The notes under the pieces were generated by a model. The model did not search any database, was not told the DNA's origin, and saw nothing but the letters and a program-made list of their open reading frames with translations. A stretch of DNA of 64,000 nt, taken from Butyrivibrio sp. Su6 (GTDB lineage: Bacteria > Bacillota > Clostridia > Lachnospirales > Lachnospiraceae). The stretch covers positions 62,001 through 126,000 of the forward strand of contig NZ_FNUR01000005.1 of assembly GCF_900108105.1 (NCBI RefSeq), in the 5' to 3' direction. Positions 35,252-44,061 of the stretch are shown here, piece by piece (the stretch's first letter is position 1; each line of letters begins with the position of its first letter). The position numbers were made by a program, and so were the translations under genes.

Positions 35252-35915
35252 TATACTCCCCATTGTACTGAATGAGTGTTACATCTTTTACATTGTCAAT
35301 GTCTCTAATCTTTTCTTCAAAGAAGAAGTCATCGCCCTTAACATTAACTTCTACAGCAAGCTCTGTAACATCGCCGCGCATAGTCTTGGACTTAACGAAG
35401 TATTTCTTTTTACCAAATGCTCTTAAAATCTCATCTCCGGCTTCTGTTCCCTCATAATGGATAACAGCGATATATATCTTGCCATTTGATGATCTTGAAT
35501 AGAAAATAGCAATCATGATTATCATGATGACTGCTGCTACAAGAGTAAGTGCATACATCCCAGCACCCGCAGTAATACCGGTAGTTATGGACCAGAACAG
35601 ATACAAAAGATCAAGTGGATCCTTAACTGCGGTTCTGAATCTTACAATTGAAAGAGCACCAACCATACCAAGGGAAATAACAACATTGGTGCTGATTGCC
35701 AAAGTAACCATGCATGTAAGAACACACATACCAATAAGGGTTACCGCAAAGCTCTTTGAAAAAATAACACCTGCATAAAATCTTCTATATACAAGGTAGA
35801 TCAAAATTCCTAACAAAAGTGCAATTAAAAGTGCTATTGCAATACTTCCTACATCGTATGTCGAATACGCATCGGAATTTAAAATTGATTTTTTAATCAT
35901 GTCTTTAACGCTCAT
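35244..35915 (-). CDS. DUF4956 membrane protein
   Basis: A 223-residue protein with three to four membrane helices (VGSIAIALLIALLLGILIYLVY, FAVTLIGMCVLTCMVTLAI, ISLGMVGALSIVRFRTAVKDPLDLLYLFWSITTGITAGAGMYALTLVAAVIMIIMIAIFY) and a ferredoxin-like soluble tail. GALSIVRFRTAVKDP is the family hallmark. It overlaps the VTC gene by ATGA and the DUF4832 gene by 8 bases. Next to CotH and VTC genes this is a recurrent trio in Firmicutes and Actinobacteria; no activity is known to me. Confidence 0.85.
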   Translation of the reverse strand: MSVKDMIKKSILNSDAYSTYDVGSIAIALLIALLLGILIYLVYRRFYAGVIFSKSFAVTLIGMCVLTCMVTLAISTNVVISLGMVGALSIVRFRTAVKDPLDLLYLFWSITTGITAGAGMYALTLVAAVIMIIMIAIFYSRSSNGKIYIAVIHYEGTEAGDEILRAFGKKKYFVKSKTMRGDVTELAVEVNVKGDDFFFEEKIRDIDNVKDVTLIQYNGEYNA

Positions 35916-36640
35916 ATAATATACCTCTCATCTACATAATTATCGCTTCCTTTAAGGTAAGCGGTCTTATCACAACACAAAACAAATTTGGATGCAGCCG
36001 TAAATTCGCTTGATGCAGGCGGGCACAGATCCCTTACCAGCTGCGGTAAAAACTCTGTGTATTTCACTTCCATGATCAGCTTATCTGAAGGAAGTGCATT
36101 GAGAGTCGGAAGTGTGGGATCAAATATATCGTAGCTTCCGATTGCTGCCCTGACCTTTTTGTCAAAGGTTATCCTGACGGTTCCTCCATCATGAATGTAT
36201 GGTGCCCTGTCATAATCAACAATAACTCTTGGTCTTAAAACATTACTTACACATTCAACATAGAACTCTTTTAACAGGTTATTGTCCTTTTGCAAAAGAA
36301 ATCCGTAATCTCCGTCAATTATCCTGTATACCTCATCTTTTGTGAGGTTTGCTGCTTCTTTATAAATATATTTATCGTTTTTAATTTTTCTTTCGAGTTT
36401 AATACCTTTATCAGAAAAATTGTAAATTCTGATCCTGTATTTTTTTCTGAAGAATACACCCATATCTTTTTCTTCATAAGCACTGTTAAAAAAGTCATCA
36501 AAATACAGGCTTCTTATGAGATATTCTCCATTTATCGCATTGGGGTCAAGTTTGAAATACGGAGAAAGCCTTGGTTTTAAGGCTTCAAACTCCCCATAGC
36601 TGATAAGGTATTTCCACTCATGTCTAAAGGTTTTTTCCAT
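35912..36640 (-). CDS. VTC-domain protein (polyphosphate polymerase family)
   Basis: A 242-residue protein that is only the VTC tunnel domain: no SPX domain and no membrane part. The tunnel elements are seen in order: FRHEWKYLIS, IRSLYFDDFFNSAYEEK, RKKYRIRIYN, IKLERKIKN, RPRVIVDYDRAPY, VRITFDKKV and LIMEVKYTEFLP. In yeast Vtc4 these basic and acidic residues bind ATP/polyphosphate and metal. Bacterial members are named polyphosphate polymerase by similarity; what they polymerise in these operons is not established. It shares ATGA with the DUF4956 gene, so the two are translated together. Confidence 0.85.
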   Translation of the reverse strand: MEKTFRHEWKYLISYGEFEALKPRLSPYFKLDPNAINGEYLIRSLYFDDFFNSAYEEKDMGVFFRKKYRIRIYNFSDKGIKLERKIKNDKYIYKEAANLTKDEVYRIIDGDYGFLLQKDNNLLKEFYVECVSNVLRPRVIVDYDRAPYIHDGGTVRITFDKKVRAAIGSYDIFDPTLPTLNALPSDKLIMEVKYTEFLPQLVRDLCPPASSEFTAASKFVLCCDKTAYLKGSDNYVDERYII

Positions 36641-36666
36641 ATATACACCGCTTCACTTATTAAATA

Positions 36667-38463
36667 TCATTCTTCTACAGTATACCTGTCTATTGTACCA
36701 TCTGCATTCACATAAAAACATAATGTTCCGTAAACTTTACCAATATCTTCAGATGTATAGTAATCAAAACAGTCCTGATAATTGCCATTCTCATCGTAAG
36801 CTTTTACTTTGAGGAAGTATTCACCGGGCTCAGGAGCATCGCAACTAAACTCAGTCCAAATTCCCTCATAGGAAGCAACGATATCGCTGCCATCAAGATT
36901 TCTTGAAATATAAGCCTTGTAAGACAGATCATCCTGTTGGAAATCATAGGATGCATCCCAGTTCACAGTCAGCTTTCCATCCTCGATCACAGGAGTGCCG
37001 GTATAGAAAGGCAGTGGCTTTTCAAGAGATTTTTTATAATTCTCATAATTAGCATCTACCAGATTCGGAAGCTTATCTGCAATCTCTTTGTACTCATCAG
37101 GAGTAAGTGACTCATATGTAACATCCGGCTGCTGCCAGATATAATTATCCGCAACTGCCGTATATTCATTAACCATCTCAGCAATTCTGCTGCCGGTTAT
37201 AACATTGGCCTTAAGATCCTCAATTGCAGCATCCAGCTCATCTCTAAAGCTTTCTGATTTAAGGCACCTGTTAAAAAGAACATTGCCCCAGTAGTTACTT
37301 ACACCTGTTTCCCAACTGCCATAGTCAGTACGTCCAAGAACTTCGTTCTCATCTGTTCTGAAAAGGCCATCTAAATCCCAACTAATAAAATACCATACTT
37401 TTTCATTCTTAGGGCTATAAAGATAACAATTTCTGCTCTGTGTATCAGCATTTCCTGTAAGAATGTTAAACGCAAGCCAATAAGCAAGATTTTCCCTGTC
37501 AAAATGCTCATCGAGAACATCATCTATAGAAAGCGAATAGTTATTCAGATCATCAAGCATATCAATGAGCTTTGTATGATCATCATCTCCCTTTATTTCA
37601 AGATATTCTTCAAACTTTGAAACATTATAGCCCGCATCAGTAGAAAGCTTTATGGCGTCTTCGTATCTGTAAAATTCGAAAAAATTCACCTTATAAAGCT
37701 GACCATATCTGTCAAGTCCATGGGCTCTCAAAGCCGTTTTATTAAGCTGCTCAACTTGAGTGTAAAGACCATAATCCTCAAATCCATCATCATATCCATC
37801 CGTGAGATCATTGACATATAAATGGACAAACTGAGTTCTCAGGCTCGGGAGCTGATCTATATTTTTCAAAAGATCAAATCCCAGCTTGTTTCTGAATCTG
37901 AGTCCGTCAGTCTGATGCTTATTAAGATTAATTGTGGTCTGTCCGTTCCAGTTCCCCTGATTTTCTTTTAGCTCAATCTTATAGTTCTTTTGCTGGCTTC
38001 TGCTGGATGTCTGCCCTCTGATCTGAACTGTTGCATTGGGAGCAGTCTTTCCAAAGCCCAGACTTCCGGCAGGAATCCCCTCTTCATTTCCAACCTGTAA
38101 AAGAGCTTCCACCTTATATCTGTCTATTCCAAGCTCATCATAGTAATAGGCAGAATGACTGTTTATCTCATCCCAGGTGTGATTGGTTCCTTCAGTGGCA
38201 TTGCCGGTTCGGACAGTAAGATACATTGTAACAACATCCATCCCGTCATCCTCATATAAAGAGTCCACATCACGAATATGAATGCTATCTTCCGGATCAT
38301 TCTCCTGTTTATTATCAATTACCTGAAGCATGGTGTTGGTCTCAGTTTCGGACTGACTGTTTTTGCCATAATAAAGATTGTACAAATTACTGCCTCCGAT
38401 GGCCGCAGCAATGATGATAAAAGCAAAAAATATTCCTATACTTTTTTTCTTTTTCTTCTTCAT
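36667..38463 (-). CDS. CotH kinase family protein, membrane-anchored
   Basis: A 598-residue exported protein: a basic start and one anchor helix (SIGIFFAFIIIAAAIGGSNLYNLYYG), then the CotH domain. Kinase marks are IRGQTSSRSQQKNYKIEL (substrate/ATP lobe), LLKNIDQLPSLRTQFVHLYVN, the catalytic stretch ILTGNADTQSRNCYLYSP and the metal site FISWDLDGLF. CotH of Bacillus spores phosphorylates coat proteins; here the protein should act outside the membrane. A C-terminal fibronectin-like part (TPVIEDGKLTVNWDASYDF) follows. Position in the Pel-like operon suggests it modifies a surface partner. Confidence 0.88.
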   Translation of the reverse strand: MKKKKKKSIGIFFAFIIIAAAIGGSNLYNLYYGKNSQSETETNTMLQVIDNKQENDPEDSIHIRDVDSLYEDDGMDVVTMYLTVRTGNATEGTNHTWDEINSHSAYYYDELGIDRYKVEALLQVGNEEGIPAGSLGFGKTAPNATVQIRGQTSSRSQQKNYKIELKENQGNWNGQTTINLNKHQTDGLRFRNKLGFDLLKNIDQLPSLRTQFVHLYVNDLTDGYDDGFEDYGLYTQVEQLNKTALRAHGLDRYGQLYKVNFFEFYRYEDAIKLSTDAGYNVSKFEEYLEIKGDDDHTKLIDMLDDLNNYSLSIDDVLDEHFDRENLAYWLAFNILTGNADTQSRNCYLYSPKNEKVWYFISWDLDGLFRTDENEVLGRTDYGSWETGVSNYWGNVLFNRCLKSESFRDELDAAIEDLKANVITGSRIAEMVNEYTAVADNYIWQQPDVTYESLTPDEYKEIADKLPNLVDANYENYKKSLEKPLPFYTGTPVIEDGKLTVNWDASYDFQQDDLSYKAYISRNLDGSDIVASYEGIWTEFSCDAPEPGEYFLKVKAYDENGNYQDCFDYYTSEDIGKVYGTLCFYVNADGTIDRYTVEE

Positions 38464-38476
38464 AAAAAGACCTTTC

Positions 38477-39928
38477 TTATGCAGATTTTGAATTTCTGCT
38501 TATAAATGCATAAAGCTTACATCCAAAGCCGTAACGTCTTTCCGCCACTATTGGCTGAGTGCTCAGAATATGATATGGAAGCTTTGTCGTATAACTCATT
38601 AGTCTGTTAAGTGTAAAAACAAGGTATATGATGCAGCTAAATGCAAACGCAAAGCCATAAAACTTTACTTCAAGCATCAAAGAAAGAGCACTTAAAACAG
38701 TTGAAGATATTCCAAATAAAATTGCTGAATTTCTTGCATCCTCATAATCTGTAAAATACATAAGGATAAGCATAAGAACATTTCCAACCGCATAAGCTCC
38801 GTACCCAACGCTAAGGACTCTGAAATATCCTTCCATAAGTGAATCAAATCCCAAAGGAAGTCTTTCCAAAAGCACAAGTCCTACCGAGAGGATAAGTGCC
38901 GTCGCATAGAACTGCCTTCTTGCAGTATAGACAAGCTCATGCTCTAAAACTGTGAGCATTTCGTTTTCAGCCTGTTCTATTTCAACAATAGATCCCGTTC
39001 CATTAAACAGGTCATAATATTTTCTGTACTTTGGATAAAAATTAACTTCTACCGATGCCACAAAGTTTATGGTGGTGACAAGGATGGTAATAAATGCAAA
39101 GAGTGCAGCCACATCGTGCTGTGGTGCTCCATAATAAAGGCCTTTTATCTTTATTCCCACATCGCTCATCCATGCTATGACCAGGTGTGAAAAGAGACCT
39201 ATATTTGTAAAAAAGCCAATAAGCATCAGGTCTTTATACTCGTCAAACCATGGTAAAAAAGCAAAGTGATTTTCCATAGAATTAGGAAAATATCCATACA
39301 AAAGTATCATGTCATAGACTATCATTACTCCATAGCCAACGCTTACACTGAGCATAAGTATATGGAGTGACACTCCAAGAAAAGCACATCCAAAAAGAGC
39401 CGTGAGCACCGAAAAGATAATCGCATAAACGTAGGACAAAAGGATTCCTTTATAATCTTTTACTGCAGTCAGATAACTCATCTGCGTCCAGGCCACTAAT
39501 AGCTCCATGAACAAAATAAAATTCAAAATACACAGCATAAGATCAATACCTGCATTTGCCAGAAATATGCCCCACAAAATGCCGCCGAAGGGCATCTCAA
39601 ATCCAAGTATTCCTTCCATTGACGGAAGAACATCCTTTTCTTTTTCCTCATACAAAAGATCCGCAATATACCTGGTCATTACCATGGAAAAGACACTGTT
39701 CAGCATCATGGATGCCAAAAGGCAATAGGTGATCATGCAGACTAAAAGGTCCTGCTCCGGCTTTTGAAGTCCTGCCACTCTCCCTATATAGTTAATACTC
39801 AAAAGAAACAGCACCCCAAGCAGCATAGGACCTGCTGTAACCATGCCCGTGTAGCCGTAAGCCTTGAGCATGGATAAAACACCTGTGGCTCTAAAGAGCT
39901 TTTTTAACTCAAATCCTATTCCTGCCAT
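38477..39928 (-). CDS. pelG: PelG, exopolysaccharide Pel transporter
   Basis: A 483-residue membrane protein with about 12 helices and no large soluble domain, of the length usual for PelG. The start MAGIGFELKKLF is the family signature, followed by GVLSMLKAYGYTGMVTAGPMLLG. Pel export in proteobacteria uses PelG with PelD and PelE at the inner membrane; in a Gram-positive cell no outer-membrane partners are needed, and none are here. Its ATG directly follows the pelF stop, so translation is coupled. Confidence 0.93.
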   Translation of the reverse strand: MAGIGFELKKLFRATGVLSMLKAYGYTGMVTAGPMLLGVLFLLSINYIGRVAGLQKPEQDLLVCMITYCLLASMMLNSVFSMVMTRYIADLLYEEKEKDVLPSMEGILGFEMPFGGILWGIFLANAGIDLMLCILNFILFMELLVAWTQMSYLTAVKDYKGILLSYVYAIIFSVLTALFGCAFLGVSLHILMLSVSVGYGVMIVYDMILLYGYFPNSMENHFAFLPWFDEYKDLMLIGFFTNIGLFSHLVIAWMSDVGIKIKGLYYGAPQHDVAALFAFITILVTTINFVASVEVNFYPKYRKYYDLFNGTGSIVEIEQAENEMLTVLEHELVYTARRQFYATALILSVGLVLLERLPLGFDSLMEGYFRVLSVGYGAYAVGNVLMLILMYFTDYEDARNSAILFGISSTVLSALSLMLEVKFYGFAFAFSCIIYLVFTLNRLMSYTTKLPYHILSTQPIVAERRYGFGCKLYAFISRNSKSA

Positions 39929-41344
39929 TTACAAATCAACTCCATATTCGATCAGGTTGTACAACTTATTATATCTATACATCATCTGTGGATGCTGAAA
40001 ATATTTTTCTACTCTCTTCTTTCCGTTTTGTCCCATTTCAATTCGTCTTTTCCTGTCACTGCATAGCCTGTCCATAGCCTTGGCAAGACCTTCTCTGTGC
40101 ATTGGAGGGGCAACATAGCCTGCACTTCCATAGAAGTCTCCGCTTGTACCTTCTATAAGCTCGCGGCAGCATCCAACATCCGTAGTGACAACAGGCCTTC
40201 CGGCTGCAAAGGACTCAAGAACCGAAAGAGGCTGCCCTTCAGAAATGCTAGTAAGGATGGTGAAATCCAGTTTCTCCATGTATTTCACCACATCGACCTG
40301 TCCTACAAATTTAATGCCTTTCAGTTCAAGACTCTCAACAAGCTGATAGCATTCCTCTGCATATTCCTCGTCGTCAACTCCTCCAAGAATATGAAGCCTT
40401 ACATTATCTCGCATTCCTGTCAGCTCATGAAAAGCATATATAAGAGTCTTTACATCTTTTATCTGGGCAAGTCTTATTACTGCTCCTATATCCACAAAGC
40501 CGTCATCTTCCTTATAGGGAATGTTACAAAATCTCTCGAACCTTATACCGTTTGGTATCACTCTGCACTTTTCAGGATCTGCGCCAAGGTCAACCTGTAT
40601 CTTATTGGCATTCTCAAAAAGGCATGTAATAAACGTAGATCTCTTGTACACAACATCTGAAAGCATGTAAAAGAACTTGATCCACTGCCTCTTAAAGTCC
40701 GGAATAACCCACTGGGCTCTAATTATCTCTTCTTCTCTTTCTCTTGAGTAGATTCCATGCTCAGAAAGAATTATGGGCTTTCCTGTCTTATAGTTGCCAA
40801 GAGATGCCAAAAGGCCGCCATACCCCGTACAAATCGTATGGTAGACATCTGCCTTTGGGACCTTACTTCCAAGAAGATACAGCACAGGAAGCAGCATCGA
40901 CCTTATGGTGTGGAAAGTTTCAGCAAAAGCCACATATGGATATTTTTCCTTGCAAAGCCTTGTCAAAACTTCCAAAAATTCCTCACTCATAAGAAAGCTT
41001 GCCGGATTGTAATGTCTGTCCTGGTACATATTAAAAAGAATGTTCCAGTCCGGGCTCTCGCAGTCTATAAGTTTTTCAACAGCTTCTTTTTCAGCCTCGG
41101 AAAGCTTGAATCTGTCTTTTTTACCTGCTCTGACCTTTAATGCATCATCAAGAAAAACTTCGTGAACCTCAGCAACATTAGGTGGCAACTCATATTTATA
41201 TCTGCCTTTATCTCTGGAATGAGCACCAATTACCCACAGGATAAAAGTGTGCTCGGGAAGTGCCTGGATGTAGCCATGCATCCAGGATGAAACTCCTCCA
41301 TATGTGTAGGGATAACTTCCCTCCAAAATAAGACAAATTCTCAT
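39929..41344 (-). CDS. pelF: PelF, GT4 glycosyltransferase of Pel synthesis
   Basis: A 471-residue cytosolic GT-B enzyme. The PelF opening MRICLILEGSYPYTYGGVSSW is clear, and the GT4 nucleotide-sugar site reads ISEGQPLSVLESFAAGRPVVTTDVG, with the E-x7-E motif. In Pseudomonas PelF polymerises the chain from a UDP-sugar, mainly UDP-GalNAc by later work. The gene is 3 bases from the DUF2194 gene and abuts pelG, the conserved order. Confidence 0.95.
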   Translation of the reverse strand: MRICLILEGSYPYTYGGVSSWMHGYIQALPEHTFILWVIGAHSRDKGRYKYELPPNVAEVHEVFLDDALKVRAGKKDRFKLSEAEKEAVEKLIDCESPDWNILFNMYQDRHYNPASFLMSEEFLEVLTRLCKEKYPYVAFAETFHTIRSMLLPVLYLLGSKVPKADVYHTICTGYGGLLASLGNYKTGKPIILSEHGIYSREREEEIIRAQWVIPDFKRQWIKFFYMLSDVVYKRSTFITCLFENANKIQVDLGADPEKCRVIPNGIRFERFCNIPYKEDDGFVDIGAVIRLAQIKDVKTLIYAFHELTGMRDNVRLHILGGVDDEEYAEECYQLVESLELKGIKFVGQVDVVKYMEKLDFTILTSISEGQPLSVLESFAAGRPVVTTDVGCCRELIEGTSGDFYGSAGYVAPPMHREGLAKAMDRLCSDRKRRIEMGQNGKKRVEKYFQHPQMMYRYNKLYNLIEYGVDL

Positions 41345-41347
41345 ATA

Positions 41348-43171
41348 CTATTCCCTTGTTATAGTAACAGTATCTTCATATGCATCAAGAAGATACAATG
41401 TCCCGTTTAACTTTTTTAGTTTCCCGCCATCTGCACTTATAAGCCCGCCTTCCGGCACTCTTATAAGATAATAAACATCATCTATAAGTCCTTTTGTTGT
41501 GATGATAACTTTTTTGTCCTCGACCTGTGTCTTTGGGATAACATTTACAAAGCGCTGAACTGCTCCGGCCATTCCTGAGCCTGTAAGATGTCTAATATCA
41601 GGAGCAGATTCATCTATCCATGTCATATAGTCATCAAGATTTTGACTTAGCTGCTTCCAGCCTATAGCCGCTCCACGGTCTTCATCCAAAAGATCATCAG
41701 GATGCATAAAGTGCGAAGTAACAAAATGGAAGTTAAGTTCAGAAAAAGCTGCCAGTTTCATGTAATCATCAATGATACAGCTGGACACAATTCTAGGAGT
41801 CTCAACAATTCCGTCCTCAGAAACCTCATATTCCTGCGAATAAGCATCGGGGCCTTCAAAATATATACTTGCTATAGTCTTGATACCCGGAAATTCATCG
41901 CCAATAAGCTGCCTTCCCTCAGGTGATAAAACATCTGAAGGTGGAACATATACTGAAAGCTCAGTCCCCGGAAAAACTCCGGTAGAGAACTTTGTAAGTT
42001 CATCGAGGGAGTTGTACATTGCTGTATAGCTCTCCCAGACCTTATATCCTATGTCATCTTCATAAACATAGTCAGGGCCGCACAAAGGCTGGTGATTGTA
42101 GCCATGATAACCAACTTCTCCTCCTTTGTTTAAAAGCATGTTTCCGTAGTAGTAATAATCCGCAGTGCTCTTGTTGGTAGGAAGTTCTTCGCCGGTATCA
42201 TCTTCATAGGTTTCAATAATAAGCCCTGTATATGGAATATTGTGCTTATCTCCAAGAGCAAGTACCTTGGGCCACCACACAGCTGAGTAAAACTGGGCAA
42301 TTCCCATTCCATAATCTCTTTTTATGTATTCACCATCACCGGCCGGAGTTGGTGATGGAAAATCATCAAGGTAGAATGTAGAAGCATTTATAACAGGATA
42401 GACAAAGACATCCTCTAAAAGAGTATAGGCACTTGAATAGATACCTCTGTAAGCTTTGGAAACGTAGCTGAAGTTACATACAACGAACTTTCCAGCGCCG
42501 TATTTGTAGCTCCATACAAGAGGTGTATTGTCCGATGTATGCGCATAAACGGCGGCGGATGAATCAAGCTGCACCACTAAGGATGACTCATATGCATCGT
42601 CTACATAGTATGTCTTTCCCGCCCCAAGCATATAATCTTCATCAGAGATAAAGTCGTTTACAACCGAAAGCTCATCTCCCATTTCAACAATTCCAAGTTT
42701 TGGGCCTATGATATCGAAGATTTCCGATCTTACAGGTGTAACACCAACAAGCAGCCTTCCGCCTTCCTTAACCCAATCTGTCAGTACAAGAATATCCTCT
42801 CCTATAGCAGAATAATCACTTGTCGCTATGACGACAGTTTCATAGTTTGTGCCATTTCCCGATAATTGCCACTTATTTATTTTTACTTCCGAAATATCGA
42901 TAGTATCAAAACCCACCCTCATATCTGTAAGTATCTGAACATATTGAGGATAGATCAGTTTACTTGTGGCATCATCTTTGTTTATTATCAAAAGACATTT
43001 CTTTTCCCTGGGCAATTCCTTCATGTGCACAACATTATCAGTTGGCAAAAGAGTTACACTTTCATTGCTTCCTTTATAAAGGATTCCGACTCTCTCTATA
43101 AGAAGAAGCAAAAACATGGCGAAAAAGCCGATGGCCACATTTGTCAAAACATTAAAGCGTTTTTTCTTCAT
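41348..43171 (-). CDS. DUF2194 protein, PelA-type deacetylase
   Basis: A 607-residue protein from ATG 43171 (GAGGAG upstream), sharing ATGA with the previous gene. An N-terminal anchor (VLTNVAIGFFAMFLLLLIERVG) leads to an outside body. Residues about 70-270 form a Rossmann-like, amidotransferase-type domain (VVIATSDYSAIGEDILVLTDWVKEGGRLL). Residues about 275-560 are a polysaccharide-deacetylase-like barrel with the metal set: Asp-Asp in FYLDDFPSP and the His pair in GYHGYNHQPL. It corresponds to the deacetylase part of PelA; the PelA glycosidase domain is absent. It should remove N-acetyl groups from the emerging chain; catalysis is inferred. Confidence 0.82.
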   Translation of the reverse strand: MKKKRFNVLTNVAIGFFAMFLLLLIERVGILYKGSNESVTLLPTDNVVHMKELPREKKCLLIINKDDATSKLIYPQYVQILTDMRVGFDTIDISEVKINKWQLSGNGTNYETVVIATSDYSAIGEDILVLTDWVKEGGRLLVGVTPVRSEIFDIIGPKLGIVEMGDELSVVNDFISDEDYMLGAGKTYYVDDAYESSLVVQLDSSAAVYAHTSDNTPLVWSYKYGAGKFVVCNFSYVSKAYRGIYSSAYTLLEDVFVYPVINASTFYLDDFPSPTPAGDGEYIKRDYGMGIAQFYSAVWWPKVLALGDKHNIPYTGLIIETYEDDTGEELPTNKSTADYYYYGNMLLNKGGEVGYHGYNHQPLCGPDYVYEDDIGYKVWESYTAMYNSLDELTKFSTGVFPGTELSVYVPPSDVLSPEGRQLIGDEFPGIKTIASIYFEGPDAYSQEYEVSEDGIVETPRIVSSCIIDDYMKLAAFSELNFHFVTSHFMHPDDLLDEDRGAAIGWKQLSQNLDDYMTWIDESAPDIRHLTGSGMAGAVQRFVNVIPKTQVEDKKVIITTKGLIDDVYYLIRVPEGGLISADGGKLKKLNGTLYLLDAYEDTVTITRE

Positions 43172-44061
43172 GCTTCCATCTCCTCTTTCTCCCACATCTT
43201 AACTATTTCTCTTATATCTCTTGAGTAATAATTACCGCTTTTTGCTGTCTCTGCTATCATTTCTTTTAGCTTAGTGCTGGCACCTGTCTCGTAATAATAC
43301 CTAAAGCGCAAGAGCCAGTTTCTCTCATCATAAGGCCAGTTATGTTCCATAGTAGAAAGAGCCACGTCAGCCCTGATATAGAGCTTTGAATCCAAAAGAC
43401 TCTTAACAAGTCTCTCATAATCATCGATATTGGGGTTAATGGCAAGCTTGGATATCAGCAGCTGGTGGTAGGTATTACGCTGTATTTCAAGGAGCTGTCC
43501 CTGAACCATACCACTTGATATATATTGCGCTATAAAAGAAATGTAATCATCAAGAAGTCCTTCCCTTCCGGGGTTTGTGGCATACTCACTGCTGTATTCC
43601 TGAAGCTTTAGCTCATATTCTTTTGAAAGTTCAACCATGGCTGTTGTGGCATAATGAACAACTTCCACATCATCATTCATCCTGGCCTGATTGATTACAG
43701 GAATATATTTTTTAACGTCTGTCATAAGAACGTCCATCATAACTGATCGTCTAACCGTTGGATCATTCATGATAAGAGCATCTTCAAGGGGCACGATATT
43801 ATTAGCCTCTTCTGCCTGCCTTGGCAAAAGAGACTGATCTATAAGATTACTTCTCATAAGCTCCAGGTCACCATTTTTATTGCCATCTTTTCCAAGCTTT
43901 ATCATGACAGTGATTATTACAGCACAAAGAGCACCCCAAAGCGGAATGCATACCACAATGATCATCATGAGACCATCAACTTTTAATACGCCAAGCTTCA
44001 TTAGTACAAATACAGCAAGGCATAATACAAAATGTATGAGCAGAAAAATGTACACTATCAT
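43168..44061 (-). CDS. pelE: PelE-like protein, two membrane helices plus TPR-like domain
   Basis: A 297-residue protein. Two N-terminal helices (IVYIFLLIHFVLCLAVFVLMKLG; LMMIIVVCIPLWGALCAVIITVMI) are followed by a helical cytosolic part with TPR-like pairs (VVHYATTAMVELSKEYELKLQEY, LISKLAINPNIDDYERLVKSLLDSKLYIRADVALSTME). Size, topology and place between pelD and the deacetylase gene match PelE, which links PelD to PelF and PelG. Sequence similarity is too low for me to be sure. It overlaps both neighbours by ATGA. Confidence 0.65.
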   Translation of the reverse strand: MIVYIFLLIHFVLCLAVFVLMKLGVLKVDGLMMIIVVCIPLWGALCAVIITVMIKLGKDGNKNGDLELMRSNLIDQSLLPRQAEEANNIVPLEDALIMNDPTVRRSVMMDVLMTDVKKYIPVINQARMNDDVEVVHYATTAMVELSKEYELKLQEYSSEYATNPGREGLLDDYISFIAQYISSGMVQGQLLEIQRNTYHQLLISKLAINPNIDDYERLVKSLLDSKLYIRADVALSTMEHNWPYDERNWLLRFRYYYETGASTKLKEMIAETAKSGNYYSRDIREIVKMWEKEEMEA

